Notes: generated by a model not told the origin, from the sequence alone. A stretch of DNA of 8,824 nucleotides from an uncultured Oscillospiraceae bacterium (GCA_900757695.1 CAAEOU010000158.1:1-8824); one strand, 5' to 3'. Shown: positions 1 to 6,973, numbered from the stretch's first letter. Made by a program: numbers and translations.

Positions 1-615
1 GGTGGCGGTGTCAGCTCCCAGCAGCAGGGCTGCAATGGAGAGAATGCCGCTGCCGCTGCCAAGATCGATGACCCGCTCCCCGCCGTGGATCACCTGCTCC
101 AGCGCCCGGAGGCACATCTGAGTAGAGGCATGGGCGCCGGTGCCGAAGATCATGCCGGGATCCAGAATCACCGGGATCCGGTGATCTTTGTTTTCCGGGG
201 AGAGCCACTGGGGAACGATCAGCAACTGCTCGCCGATGGGGATGGGCTGGTAATACTGCTTCCAGCTTTCTTCCCAGTCTTCTTCCTTGAGATTCTGAAG
301 ACTCACTTCCAGCGACCCCAAGTCGGTGTCGGGATTCATGGCCCGGAAGGCCTCCAGCTCGCTTTTCAGGTGGGCGATGCGCTCCGGGGCGTGAGCGTCC
401 TGCTCGATATACAGACGAATCTGGGAAATATCCTGCATTTTCTGGGCCAGCTCTTCGTCCACATAGTCCCAGTACTGGGTGTTATCCTTGAGAAATTCGG
501 AAAAATCCGCACTGTCATCTATGATAAAGCTGTCGTATCCGATGGCCGTGAGCTTTGCGCCCAGCAGGTCGATGGCAGGGGAGACGGTTTTAATGGTGAC
601 TTCCAACCATTCCAT
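1..615 (-). CDS. prmA: Ribosomal protein L11 methyltransferase PrmA (3' end beyond the window)
   Basis: SAM-dependent enzyme that methylates ribosomal protein L11 in the cytoplasm. The frame is open from the ATG at 615 to the window edge, giving 205 codons of a family usually near 300 residues, so the C-terminal part of the catalytic domain lies outside. The N-terminus begins MEWLEVTIKT, typical of the L11-binding domain. Around residues 147-167 is a DPGMIFGTGAHAST stretch, equivalent to the family's FGTG-H-TT motif. SAM-binding motif I (VIDLGSGSG) lies near residues 182-190, with the acidic D184. The ATG at 615 is chosen because AAAGGAG precedes it at good spacing. A second ATG five bases upstream is in another frame. 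The gene diverges from the M16 peptidase operon. Recognition is strong. Only the missing end is unknown. Confidence 0.94.
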   Translation of the reverse strand, partial: MEWLEVTIKTVSPAIDLLGAKLTAIGYDSFIIDDSADFSEFLKDNTQYWDYVDEELAQKMQDISQIRLYIEQDAHAPERIAHLKSELEAFRAMNPDTDLGSLEVSLQNLKEEDWEESWKQYYQPIPIGEQLLIVPQWLSPENKDHRIPVILDPGMIFGTGAHASTQMCLRALEQVIHGGERVIDLGSGSGILSIAALLLGADTAT

Positions 616-647
616 TGCATGTTGCTCCTTTCGATGATTTCTCTGCT

Positions 648-676
648 ATTCTACAGGATTTCTCGGGATGATACAA
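648..676 (-). promoter_or_regulatory. Putative sigma-A promoter of prmA
   Basis: On the minus strand the -35-like TTGTAT (671-676, 3 of 6 matches to TTGACA) is followed by a 17-base spacer and the -10 TAGAAT (648-653, 5 of 6 matches). The start point would fall about 25 bases before the prmA ATG. The -35 is weak, so this is a moderate call. Confidence 0.45.
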
Positions 677-694
677 GCCCAAAGATATTTTTCG

Positions 695-722
695 TTTACT
701 TTTGGCCGAACCGTTGTATAAT
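695..722 (+). promoter_or_regulatory. Putative sigma-A promoter of the ymfF-ymfH-lgt operon
   Basis: The -35-like TTTACT (695-700) is followed by a 16-base spacer and a perfect -10 TATAAT (717-722). Transcription would start near 729, leaving a short leader before the ymfF start. It is the only good promoter-like site upstream of the three-gene operon. Confidence 0.68.
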
Positions 723-764
723 AAGAGAATACATGAAAACTAACCGGATGAAAGGATTGTGAAA

Positions 765-2039
765 ATGGAAAAGACACGCATGGAGCTGCTGCCCGGGGTA
801 TTCCTGACGGTGCTCCGTACCGATAAATTCAAGACCAACTGCCTGTCTCTGAGCCTGCTCCGGCCCCTGTGCCGGGAGGAGGCCGCCATGAACGCACTGC
901 TTCCTGATGTGCTGCTCCGGGGCTGCGGCATGTGCCCGGATATGGGCGCAATTTCCGCTTGGCTGGATCAGCGCTACGGCGCAGGAATTCAGGCTGTGGT
1001 GCGGAAAAAGGGCGAGATTCAGGCCATCGGCTTTTTTATGGACTATATCAATGAAAAGTATACACTGGAAGGGGAGAACCTCACCGCAGATATTTGCCGT
1101 CTGGCGGGGAGCTTCCTGCTGGATCCTGTGCTGGAGGGCGGCGTATTCCGGCAGGACTATGTGGATGGAGAAAAGGTCAACCTGATCAACGCCATTGAGT
1201 CCCAGATCAACGACAAGCGCAGCTATGCCGCCATCCGGCTCCGTCAGGAGATGTTCCAGGACGAGCCCTACGGGGTCAGCAAGTACGGAGAGAAGGAGGA
1301 TGTGGCGGCCATTACGCCGGGAATGCTCTATGCCCACTATCTCCGGGTCCTGAGGACATCCCGTATCGAGCTGATCTTCACCGGAAATGCAGATGCCGGG
1401 GCGCTGGAAAGCGCTCTGCGGGAAGCTCTGAAGGGGCTGCCCAGAGGAGCGCTGACGCCCATTGGCACCGTGCCCGGCCCGATGCCGGAGGCGGTGCGGG
1501 AGGTCAGCGAGACCATGGATGTGACTCAGGGGAAGCTGGTCATGGGGTTCCGCACCGGGATCACCGCCGGAGACCCGGAGTATCCGGCGCTTCTGATGAT
1601 GAACGGTGTATACGGCGGGAGCCTGACCTCCAAGCTGTTTATGAATGTCCGGGAGAAGATGAGCCTCTGCTACTATGCGTCCTCCGGCACAGAGCGGTTT
1701 AAGGGCGTCATGGTGGTTTCCTCCGGCGTGGACATGGACAAGTACGAGACGGCACGGAAAGAGATCATGGCTCAGCTGGAGGCATGCCGTCGGGGCGAAA
1801 TCACGGCGGAGGAACTGGAATCTACCCGCAGCTATCTGATCTCCAGTCTGAAAACCGGCGAGGATTCTCCCTACAACATGGATGATTTCCAACTGGGACA
1901 GCTGATCGGCGGCTATGACTATACCACGGAAAGTCTGGCTGAGGCGCTGAAGACCGTTACGATTCCTGAAATCCAAAGCGCAGCCGATCGGCTGGCACTG
2001 GACACGGTATATTTCCTGAGAGGGGAGGCAGATGCATGA
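765..2039 (+). CDS. ymfF: M16-family peptidase-like protein, YmfF type, without zinc site
   Basis: A 424-residue M16B-like protein, close to the usual YmfF length. It lacks the HXXEH zinc motif: the equivalent N-terminal region reads LLPDVLLRGCG followed by a LDQRYGA element. The C-terminal half keeps the R/Y-type signature near residues 283-304 (YGGSLTSKLF, then VREK with R296, then LCYY with Y303/Y304). In characterised M16B heterodimers the non-catalytic subunit uses such residues for substrate binding. I infer that it pairs with the next gene product to form one working chamber. Databases link this pair to modification of elongation factor P by association with YmfI, but no ymfI is in the window. 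The ATG at 765 is preferred because AAGGA (752-756) sits 8 bases upstream. An in-frame GTG at 759 would be only 2 bases from it. The stop overlaps the ymfH start. The true substrate is not known. Confidence 0.86.
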   Translation: MEKTRMELLPGVFLTVLRTDKFKTNCLSLSLLRPLCREEAAMNALLPDVLLRGCGMCPDMGAISAWLDQRYGAGIQAVVRKKGEIQAIGFFMDYINEKYTLEGENLTADICRLAGSFLLDPVLEGGVFRQDYVDGEKVNLINAIESQINDKRSYAAIRLRQEMFQDEPYGVSKYGEKEDVAAITPGMLYAHYLRVLRTSRIELIFTGNADAGALESALREALKGLPRGALTPIGTVPGPMPEAVREVSETMDVTQGKLVMGFRTGITAGDPEYPALLMMNGVYGGSLTSKLFMNVREKMSLCYYASSGTERFKGVMVVSSGVDMDKYETARKEIMAQLEACRRGEITAEELESTRSYLISSLKTGEDSPYNMDDFQLGQLIGGYDYTTESLAEALKTVTIPEIQSAADRLALDTVYFLRGEADA

Positions 2040-3319
2040 CAGAGCGGATCTTTGAACATTTGGGGGAACGGGCCTATGAGGATACCCTGCCCAATGGTCT
2101 GCGTATCAAAGTGGTGACCAAGAAAGGCTTTGCCAGAAAGTATGCGTTTTTTGCCACAAACTATGGCTCCATGGACACGAAATTCACCATGGACGGGAAG
2201 AACTATGTCTCTCCCGACGGGGTGGCCCACTATCTGGAGCACAAGATGTTTGACATGCCCGATGGCAATGCCCTCCAGAAGCTCTCGGCCACCGGTGCAA
2301 GCCCAAATGCCTTTACCAGCTATAATCTCACGGCCTATTTCTTCTCCTGCACCTCCGGGTTCTGGGAGAACTTCCGAACCCTTCTGACCTTTGTATCGCA
2401 GGGCTACTTTACCCAGGAGAGCGTAGAGAAGGAACGGGGCATTATCGGTCAGGAGATCAAGATGTACGAGGACAGCCCTGCATCCCGAGTGGACGAGAAT
2501 CTGTTCCGGGCGATGTATCATCACCACCCCATTCGGGTGCCCATTGCCGGGACGGTGGAGAGCATTCAGGACATCACTGCGGAGATCCTGACCCAGTGCC
2601 ATCGGGCATTTTACGATCCCTCCAACATGGTGCTTTGTGTGGTGGGAGATGTGGACCCTGAGAAAATCCGGCAGGAGGCCATGGCACTGCTGCCCAAGGA
2701 GCCCGGCGGCGCTTCCCAGCGGGACTATGGGGAAAAGGAGCCTGAGACGCCATTGACCCGGCACATTGAGGAGCGGATGGAGGTCTCTATGCCCATGTTC
2801 TCTGTGGGCTTTAAGGGGCCGGAGATCGCAAGAGGGCCCCAGCGGCTTCGGCAAGAGATCATTGGAGATCTGGCCGGGGAGGTGCTCTGCGGAGAGAGCT
2901 CTCGACTCTATCAGAAGCTCTATGAAAAGGGACTCATTGATTCCGGCTTCGGCGTCAGCTACAGCACTGTGCGGGAACTGGCGACCCTTTGTCTGGGCGG
3001 TGACAGCGAGGACCCGAAGGCGGTCATGGAGGCCGTTCTGGAAGAGGCCCGGCGCATTGAAAAAGAGGGCGTAGACGAGGGGCTGTTCCTGCGGCTGAAG
3101 CGCTCGGCGGTGGGCCGGAGGATCCGGGGCCTTGACAGCTTTGAGGGGCTTTGCTACCGGCTGGCCCTGTCGGATTTTGACGGCTATGACTATTTTGCGT
3201 TTCCGGAGATCTATGAGAGCATTACCACGGAGGATGTACGGCAGCTGATTGCCCGGGAGATCGTCCCGGAGCAGGCAGTGCTGTCGGTGATCCTGCCGAA
3301 GAACAGGGAGGAAGCCTGA
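2036..3319 (+). CDS. ymfH: M16-family zinc peptidase, YmfH type
   Basis: A 427-residue pitrilysin-family (M16) metallopeptidase, the likely catalytic partner of YmfF. The zinc-binding HXXEH motif is intact as HYLEH at residues 65-69, with E68 as the probable catalytic base. The third ligand is probably E140, in the ERGIIGQEIKMYEDSP segment (residues 133-148). The following PIAGTVESI segment is also typical of the family. The C-terminal half (GESSRLYQKLYEKGLIDSGF) lacks the R/Y-type pair that YmfF carries, so the two proteins look complementary. The start overlaps the ymfF stop as ATGA, with GGGGAGG (2022-2028) 7 bases upstream, so translation is probably coupled. No signal peptide is visible, which fits a cytoplasmic enzyme. 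The natural substrate is unknown, although the neighbouring lgt raises the idea of an envelope link (inference only). Confidence 0.9.
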   Translation: MTERIFEHLGERAYEDTLPNGLRIKVVTKKGFARKYAFFATNYGSMDTKFTMDGKNYVSPDGVAHYLEHKMFDMPDGNALQKLSATGASPNAFTSYNLTAYFFSCTSGFWENFRTLLTFVSQGYFTQESVEKERGIIGQEIKMYEDSPASRVDENLFRAMYHHHPIRVPIAGTVESIQDITAEILTQCHRAFYDPSNMVLCVVGDVDPEKIRQEAMALLPKEPGGASQRDYGEKEPETPLTRHIEERMEVSMPMFSVGFKGPEIARGPQRLRQEIIGDLAGEVLCGESSRLYQKLYEKGLIDSGFGVSYSTVRELATLCLGGDSEDPKAVMEAVLEEARRIEKEGVDEGLFLRLKRSAVGRRIRGLDSFEGLCYRLALSDFDGYDYFAFPEIYESITTEDVRQLIAREIVPEQAVLSVILPKNREEA

Positions 3320-3320
3320 T

Positions 3321-4319
3321 ATGTACGGAACCATTTCTTTTCCGGGGCTGGGGCTTAGCTTCAACCCCTCCCGGATCGCCTTTTCCATCGGCAGCAAGCC
3401 CATCTACTGGTATGGCATCATCATTGCGGCAGGGTTCCTGCTGGCGGTCTACTATGCCATGAAGCGGGCGGATCAGTTTGGACTGACCCAGGATAATATC
3501 ATTGATATGCTGATCTGCGCAGTGCCGCTGGCCATCATCGGGGCCAGAGCATACTACTGCATCTTCTCATGGGGACTCTATAAGGATGATCCCATCCGGG
3601 TCCTCTACATATGGGAGGGCGGTCTCGCCATCTATGGCGGTGTCATCGGTGCAGCGATCGGCCTGTTTATCTATACCAAGGTGAAGAAGGTCAAAGCCTC
3701 GGCCATGCTGGACATCGGCGGACTGGGGCTGCTCATCGGCCAGTCCATTGGCCGCTGGGGCAACTTTATGAACCGGGAGGCGTTTGGTGCGGAGACCACC
3801 AGCTTCCTCAGAATGGGGCTCACAGACGCCAATGGGGTTACCATCTATGTACACCCCACATTCCTGTATGAGTCCGTCTGGAATGCTCTGGGGCTGCTGA
3901 TTCTCCATTTCTATTCCAAGCGCAGAAAATTCGATGGACAGATTTTCCTGATGTATCTGGGCTGGTATGGTCTGGGGAGGATGTTTATTGAAGGACTCCG
4001 CACCGACAGCCTGTATGTGGGCTCCTCCAACCTGCGGGTGAGTCAGCTGCTGGCGGGGATCTGCTTCCTGGGCGTTGTGATCTTCCTGGTCTATGATAAG
4101 ATTTTCCGGGAACACAAGCCGGAGAATCTGTATGTGAATCAGGTAGCCGCAAAGAAGGCCGCTGAAGCCGCTGAAGCTGCGGAAGCAGCGGAGCCGGAAG
4201 CGGCTGCGGAAGTCAGCGGAGGATTTGCAGAGCCTGTCGAGACGGCACCGGAGCCTACGGAGACAGAAGAGGCCGCACCGGAGGCAGAAGATACCGCGGA
4301 GCGGCAGGACGAGGCATAG
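3321..4319 (+). CDS. lgt: Prolipoprotein diacylglyceryl transferase Lgt with a C-terminal Ala/Glu-rich tail
   Basis: Membrane enzyme that moves a diacylglyceryl group from phosphatidylglycerol to the lipobox cysteine of prolipoproteins, the first step of lipoprotein maturation. Family landmarks appear in order: PIYWYG (28-32), GARAYY (74-79), WEGGLAIYGG (98-107), the Lgt signature GRWGNFMNRE (144-153), HPTFLYES (178-185) and LGRMFIEGLRTD (218-229), which carries the conserved arginines. Several hydrophobic segments lie between residues 32 and 258. The enzyme core ends near 270. The last 60 or so residues form a low-complexity tail starting KKAAEAAEAAEAAE and continuing rich in Glu, Ala, Pro and Thr. 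With the usual Lgt topology this tail would be cytoplasmic. The start is one base after the ymfH stop, with AGGGAGG (3305-3311) 9 bases upstream, so it is the third gene of the operon. Identity is secure. The tail's role is unknown. Confidence 0.96.
   Translation: MYGTISFPGLGLSFNPSRIAFSIGSKPIYWYGIIIAAGFLLAVYYAMKRADQFGLTQDNIIDMLICAVPLAIIGARAYYCIFSWGLYKDDPIRVLYIWEGGLAIYGGVIGAAIGLFIYTKVKKVKASAMLDIGGLGLLIGQSIGRWGNFMNREAFGAETTSFLRMGLTDANGVTIYVHPTFLYESVWNALGLLILHFYSKRRKFDGQIFLMYLGWYGLGRMFIEGLRTDSLYVGSSNLRVSQLLAGICFLGVVIFLVYDKIFREHKPENLYVNQVAAKKAAEAAEAAEAAEPEAAAEVSGGFAEPVETAPEPTETEEAAPEAEDTAERQDEA
4158..4193 (+). repeat. Four 9-base repeats coding Ala-Ala-Glu in the lgt tail
   Basis: Four consecutive in-frame units encode AAE (Lgt residues 280-291). 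The first two units are identical (GCCGCTGAA). The other two differ only at synonymous third positions. This marks the start of the low-complexity tail and is a likely site of length variation. Confidence 0.6.
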
Positions 4320-4331
4320 GCATAGCATCAG

Positions 4332-4367
4332 GTGGAGCGGCTGATTTTGCCGCTCCACTTTCGTCTT
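4332..4367 (+). terminator. Intrinsic terminator of the ymfF-ymfH-lgt operon
   Basis: A perfect 10-bp stem GTGGAGCGGC/GCCGCTCCAC (4332-4341 and 4349-4358) with the loop TGATTTT. It is followed by a T-rich but interrupted tract (TTTCGTCTT). It lies 12 bases after the lgt stop. The tract is imperfect, so some read-through is possible, and its end overlaps the -35 of the next promoter. Confidence 0.75.
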
Positions 4368-4394
4368 GACAAAAGCCCATTCCCATGATATCCT
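4366..4394 (+). promoter_or_regulatory. Sigma-A promoter of fhs (extended -10)
   Basis: Perfect -35 TTGACA (4366-4371), a 17-base spacer and the -10 TATCCT (4389-4394), with an upstream TG at 4386-4387 forming an extended -10. Transcription would begin near 4401, exactly where the riboswitch P1 helix starts. Confidence 0.82.
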
Positions 4395-4400
4395 AATTGT

Positions 4401-4467
4401 GGTCATACAACTGACGGAAGTGGAGAAACCACATGGAGTATGGCCCGTGTATGCCGACCGTCTGGGC
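4401..4467 (+). promoter_or_regulatory. ZTP (pfl) riboswitch aptamer upstream of fhs
   Basis: The leader RNA shows the full ZTP/ZMP aptamer architecture. P1 is GGUCAUAC (4401-4408) with GUAUGGCC (4438-4445). P2 is GUGG (4420-4423) with CCAC (4429-4432) closing an AGAAA loop. P3 is GCC (4453-4455) with GGC (4465-4467). The pseudoknot pairs GACGG (4413-4417) with CCGUC (4458-4462), five perfect pairs. As I recall it, the family usually has GGCGG/CCGCC here, so one pair is changed on both sides (G-C to A-U), a compensatory change. The GCCGACCGUCUGGGC block is the hallmark of this class. ZTP and ZMP accumulate when 10-formyl-THF is scarce, and the controlled gene makes 10-formyl-THF. Binding should turn expression on by blocking the terminator. 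Confidence 0.93.
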
Positions 4468-4495
4468 GACCTGTCCGGATTGGTGGGCATTTTTT
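4451..4495 (+). terminator. Riboswitch-controlled terminator (expression platform)
   Basis: AUGCC-ACC (4451-4459) pairs with GGU-GGCAU (4482-4490) around one G/G mismatch. Inner pairs run from 4460 to 4481, and a run of six T (4490-4495) follows. The 5' arm uses the same bases as aptamer P3 and the CCGUC pseudoknot strand, so terminator and ligand-bound aptamer exclude each other. Low ZTP should therefore stop transcription before fhs. Confidence 0.85.
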
Positions 4496-4531
4496 GTACC
4501 CTGACCGGAACAACGCAAAGGAGTGCTGAAT

Positions 4532-6196
4532 ATGAAAACTGACATCGAAATCGCACAGGCTACCGAAATGCTTCCCATTGACACAGTGGCAGAGAAAGCC
4601 GGCATCGACAAGGAGCTGCTGGAGCACTACGGAAAGTACAAGGCAAAGCTGGACATCACCAGCCTAAAAAATGCCCCCAGAAAGGGAAAGCTCATTCTGG
4701 TAACGGCCATCAATCCCACCCCTGCCGGGGAGGGCAAAACCACCACCAGCGTCGGTCTGGCAGACGCACTGGTGAAGCGTGGAAAGAACACCATGCTGTG
4801 CCTTCGGGAGCCCTCGCTGGGCCCTGTGTTCGGCGTAAAGGGCGGCGCTGCAGGCGGCGGCTATGCGCAGGTAGTGCCCATGGAGGATATCAACCTGCAC
4901 TTTACTGGAGACTTCCACGCCATCGGTGCGGCCAATAACCTGCTGGCGGCCATGCTGGACAACCACATTCAGCAGGGTAATCTCCTGGATATTGACGTCA
5001 AAAATATCACATGGAAGCGCTGTGTGGACATGAACGACCGGCAGCTTCGCAATATCATCTGCGGCATCGGCGGCAGAATGCAGGGTGTTCCCAGAGAGGA
5101 CGGCTTTGACATCACCGTGGCCTCTGAGATCATGGCAGTGCTGTGCTTGGCCAGCGACCTGATGGATCTGAAGCAGCGGATCGCAAGAATCATCGTAGGC
5201 TACAACCGGAAGGGTGAGCCCATTACGGCCCACGATCTCAAGGCAGAGGGAGCGATGACGGCGCTTTTGAAGGATGCCATTAAGCCCAATCTGGTGCAGA
5301 CATTGGAGCACAACCCTGCCATTGTCCACGGCGGTCCCTTTGCCAACATCGCACATGGCTGCAACTCTGTTTCTGCAACGGACACTGCGCTGAAGCTCAG
5401 CGACTATGTGGTGACCGAGGCGGGGTTTGGTGCGGATCTGGGCGCAGAGAAATTCCTGGACATCAAGTGCCGCTACGCTGGCATGGAGCCCTCTGCGGTG
5501 GTGATCGTGGCCACGGTAAAGGCACTGAAATACAACGGCGGCGTGCCCAAGGCAGAGCTGGGGCAGGAGAATCTTGCGGCGCTGGAAAAGGGCATTCCGA
5601 ATCTCTTAAAGCATGTGGAGAATATCACTCAGGTCTTTGGACTGCCTGCTGTGGTGGCCATCAACCGGTTTACGCAGGATACCGAGGCAGAGCTGGAGCT
5701 GATTCGGAGCGAGTGCGCCAAGTACGGGGTCAATGTGGCCCTCAGCGAGGTCTGGGGCAAGGGCTCCGAGGGCGGCCTTCAGCTGGCAGACGAGGTGCTG
5801 CGGCTCTGCGAGCAGCCCCATGATTTCCACTTTGCTTACCGGCTGGAGGGCTCCATTGAGGAGAAGATCGAGACCATCGTGAAGCGGATCTATGGGGGCT
5901 CCGGTGTTACCTATACCAAGGCGGCAAGAGACTCCATCAAGAAACTCACGGAGCTGGGCTATGCGGGACTTCCCATCTGCATGGCAAAGACCCAGTATTC
6001 CCTGTCCGATGACCAGACGAAGCTGGGCCGTCCCGAAGGCTTTACCATCAATGTGTCCAAGGTGAAGATCTCCGCAGGCGCCGGATTCGTTGTGGTGCAG
6101 ACCGGCGATATCATGACCATGCCCGGCCTGCCCAAGGTTCCTGCGGCGGAGAAGATCGATGTGGACGAGAACGGCGTGATTACAGGGCTTTTTTGA
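4532..6196 (+). CDS. fhs: Formate-tetrahydrofolate ligase (10-formyl-THF synthetase)
   Basis: Cytoplasmic enzyme joining formate to tetrahydrofolate with ATP to give 10-formyl-THF, used for purine and formyl-methionine synthesis and, in acetogens, for the methyl branch of the Wood-Ljungdahl pathway. The 554-residue length is normal. The nucleotide-binding loop is [12 protein letters not shown] at residues 62-73. Other typical blocks are [54 protein letters not shown] and the C-terminal [14 protein letters not shown] with IDVDENG. The ATG at 4532 is chosen because AAAGGAG (4517-4523) lies 8 bases upstream. An in-frame GTG at 4523 overlaps that site. The gene stands alone under a ZTP riboswitch. 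No strong terminator follows the stop, so some transcription may continue into the next gene. Whether the host is an acetogen cannot be judged from this window. Confidence 0.98.
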   Translation: MKTDIEIAQATEMLPIDTVAEKAGIDKELLEHYGKYKAKLDITSLKNAPRKGKLILVTAINPTPAGEGKTTTSVGLADALVKRGKNTMLCLREPSLGPVFGVKGGAAGGGYAQVVPMEDINLHFTGDFHAIGAANNLLAAMLDNHIQQGNLLDIDVKNITWKRCVDMNDRQLRNIICGIGGRMQGVPREDGFDITVASEIMAVLCLASDLMDLKQRIARIIVGYNRKGEPITAHDLKAEGAMTALLKDAIKPNLVQTLEHNPAIVHGGPFANIAHGCNSVSATDTALKLSDYVVTEAGFGADLGAEKFLDIKCRYAGMEPSAVVIVATVKALKYNGGVPKAELGQENLAALEKGIPNLLKHVENITQVFGLPAVVAINRFTQDTEAELELIRSECAKYGVNVALSEVWGKGSEGGLQLADEVLRLCEQPHDFHFAYRLEGSIEEKIETIVKRIYGGSGVTYTKAARDSIKKLTELGYAGLPICMAKTQYSLSDDQTKLGRPEGFTINVSKVKISAGAGFVVVQTGDIMTMPGLPKVPAAEKIDVDENGVITGLF

Positions 6197-6218
6197 CACA
6201 TTTCAGCATCCCTGTGTA

Positions 6219-6247
6219 TTGACAATCTCGCCGGAAAAGCATACAAT
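6219..6247 (+). promoter_or_regulatory. Sigma-A promoter of the 215-residue coiled-coil/repeat protein gene
   Basis: Perfect -35 TTGACA (6219-6224), a 17-base spacer and the -10 TACAAT (6242-6247, 5 of 6 matches). It begins 23 bases after the fhs stop and implies strong vegetative expression with a leader of roughly 65 bases. Confidence 0.8.
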
Positions 6248-6275
6248 TTGAGAAAGGCGAAAAACTGAACATGCT

Positions 6276-6293
6276 TTCCCGGAGCGCCGGGAA
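6276..6293 (+). other. Hairpin in the 5' leader
   Basis: A perfect 7-bp stem TTCCCGG/CCGGGAA (6276-6282 and 6287-6293) with an AGCG loop. It lies in the untranslated leader, 12 bases upstream of the GGAG ribosome binding site. There is no T-run after it, so it is not a terminator. It could stabilise the mRNA or affect translation. The role is unknown. Confidence 0.45.
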
Positions 6294-6318
6294 CGGATAT
6301 GAAAAGGAGATGCTGTTT

Positions 6319-6966
6319 ATGTCGTTTCTGGATACCCTGAAAAAGACCGCAGGGGCTGCGGCACAGGTTGCTGCCGTCACTGCCGATACCGCAGTCAATA
6401 AGACCAAGACCATGGCCTCCATTGGCCGGGTGAAGCTGGCCATTTCCAGCGAAGAGGATAAGCTCAAAAAGGCCTATACGGAGCTGGGCCGACTGTTTTA
6501 TCGGGACTATGAGGCCCAAGCTGAGGCGGATATGGCCGAATACCTGCCATGGTGCGGCAAGGCCGCAGACGCCAGAGAGCAGATCCAGCGGCTCACCGAG
6601 GAGCTGGAAAAGCTGAAGGAAGAGAACAAGAAGCCGGAGAAGGCACCGGAAGCTCCGGCTGCAGCTGAAGCGGCGGAAGCCCCCGCCCAGGAAGTACCGG
6701 AAGAGGATATGTCCATTTTTGCGGATCTGGACGAGGAGGAGGCAGCCCCCGAGGCCCCCGCAGCTCCTGAGGCTCCCGCAACTCCCGAGGCCCCCGCAGC
6801 TCCTGAGACGCCTGCTGCACCTGAGACACCTGCAACTGAGGTGGCTGAGGCCCCTGAGGCTCCTGCGGCATCTGAGGCTCCCACGGCTCCCGAGACACCC
6901 GAGGATATGTCCGGGATCGTAGGCACTTTCTATCTGGATACCACCGGTCAGGATACCGAGATCTGA
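6319..6966 (+). CDS. Uncharacterised protein: helical N-terminal half and Pro/Ala/Glu repeat tail
   Basis: A 215-residue protein I do not recognise as a named family. Residues 1-40 (MSFLDTLKKT onward) are Ala/Thr/Val-rich and amphipathic. Residues 41-103 look like charged helix and coiled coil, with a YTELGRLFYRDY segment at 53-64 and an RLTEELEKLKEE heptad-like run at 91-102. From about residue 108 the chain is low-complexity and acidic. It includes an EDMSIFADLDEEE patch (129-141), repeats of EAPAAP type (145-174) and a non-repetitive end (EDMSGIVGTFYLDTTG, 195-210). Similar helical N-termini in Clostridia often precede a zinc ribbon. Here there is none (only one Cys, C79). No signal peptide is visible. 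The ATG at 6319 is chosen because AAGGAG lies 9 bases before it. In-frame ATGs at 6271 and 6310 lack well-placed sites. The gene has its own strong promoter and a strong terminator. A scaffold or membrane-stress-like role is only a guess. Confidence 0.84.
   Translation: MSFLDTLKKTAGAAAQVAAVTADTAVNKTKTMASIGRVKLAISSEEDKLKKAYTELGRLFYRDYEAQAEADMAEYLPWCGKAADAREQIQRLTEELEKLKEENKKPEKAPEAPAAAEAAEAPAQEVPEEDMSIFADLDEEEAAPEAPAAPEAPATPEAPAAPETPAAPETPATEVAEAPEAPAASEAPTAPETPEDMSGIVGTFYLDTTGQDTEI
6751..6840 (+). repeat. Five 18-base tandem repeats coding EAPAAP-type hexapeptides
   Basis: In-frame units encode EAPAAP, EAPATP, EAPAAP, ETPAAP and ETPATE (residues 145-174 of the host protein). Degenerate E-A-P/E-T-P units continue to about 6897. 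Third-position differences between units show the array is not brand new, but it is a plausible site of length variation. Confidence 0.75.
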
Positions 6967-6973
6967 TTCATCT

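Noticed and set aside
85..762. Plus-strand open frame of 225 codons across prmA and the divergent promoter region
   Set aside because: It is antisense to the unmistakable PrmA sequence and runs through both promoters.
733..762. Mini-frame MKTNRMKGL just before ymfF, a possible leader peptide
   Set aside because: It starts only about 4 bases after the predicted transcription start, has no ribosome binding site and no regulatory codon run or hairpin follows. Most likely chance.
696..3403. Two long minus-strand open frames (about 696-1976 and 1919-3403) opposite ymfF, ymfH and the start of lgt
   Set aside because: They are antisense to clear M16 and Lgt coding regions, show no recognisable domains and have no ribosome binding sites. 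They are antisense frames kept open by GC-rich codon bias.
6191..6224. Possible terminator after fhs (T-run at the stop codon and an ACACA/TGTGT inverted repeat)
   Set aside because: The T-run is part of the coding end with no stem before it, and the 5-bp AT-rich stem has no T-run after it.
6507..6926. Minus-strand Ser/Gly/Ala-rich frame opposite the Pro/Ala/Glu repeat tail
   Set aside because: The low-complexity product is the expected mirror of the repeat array, and there is no ribosome binding site.
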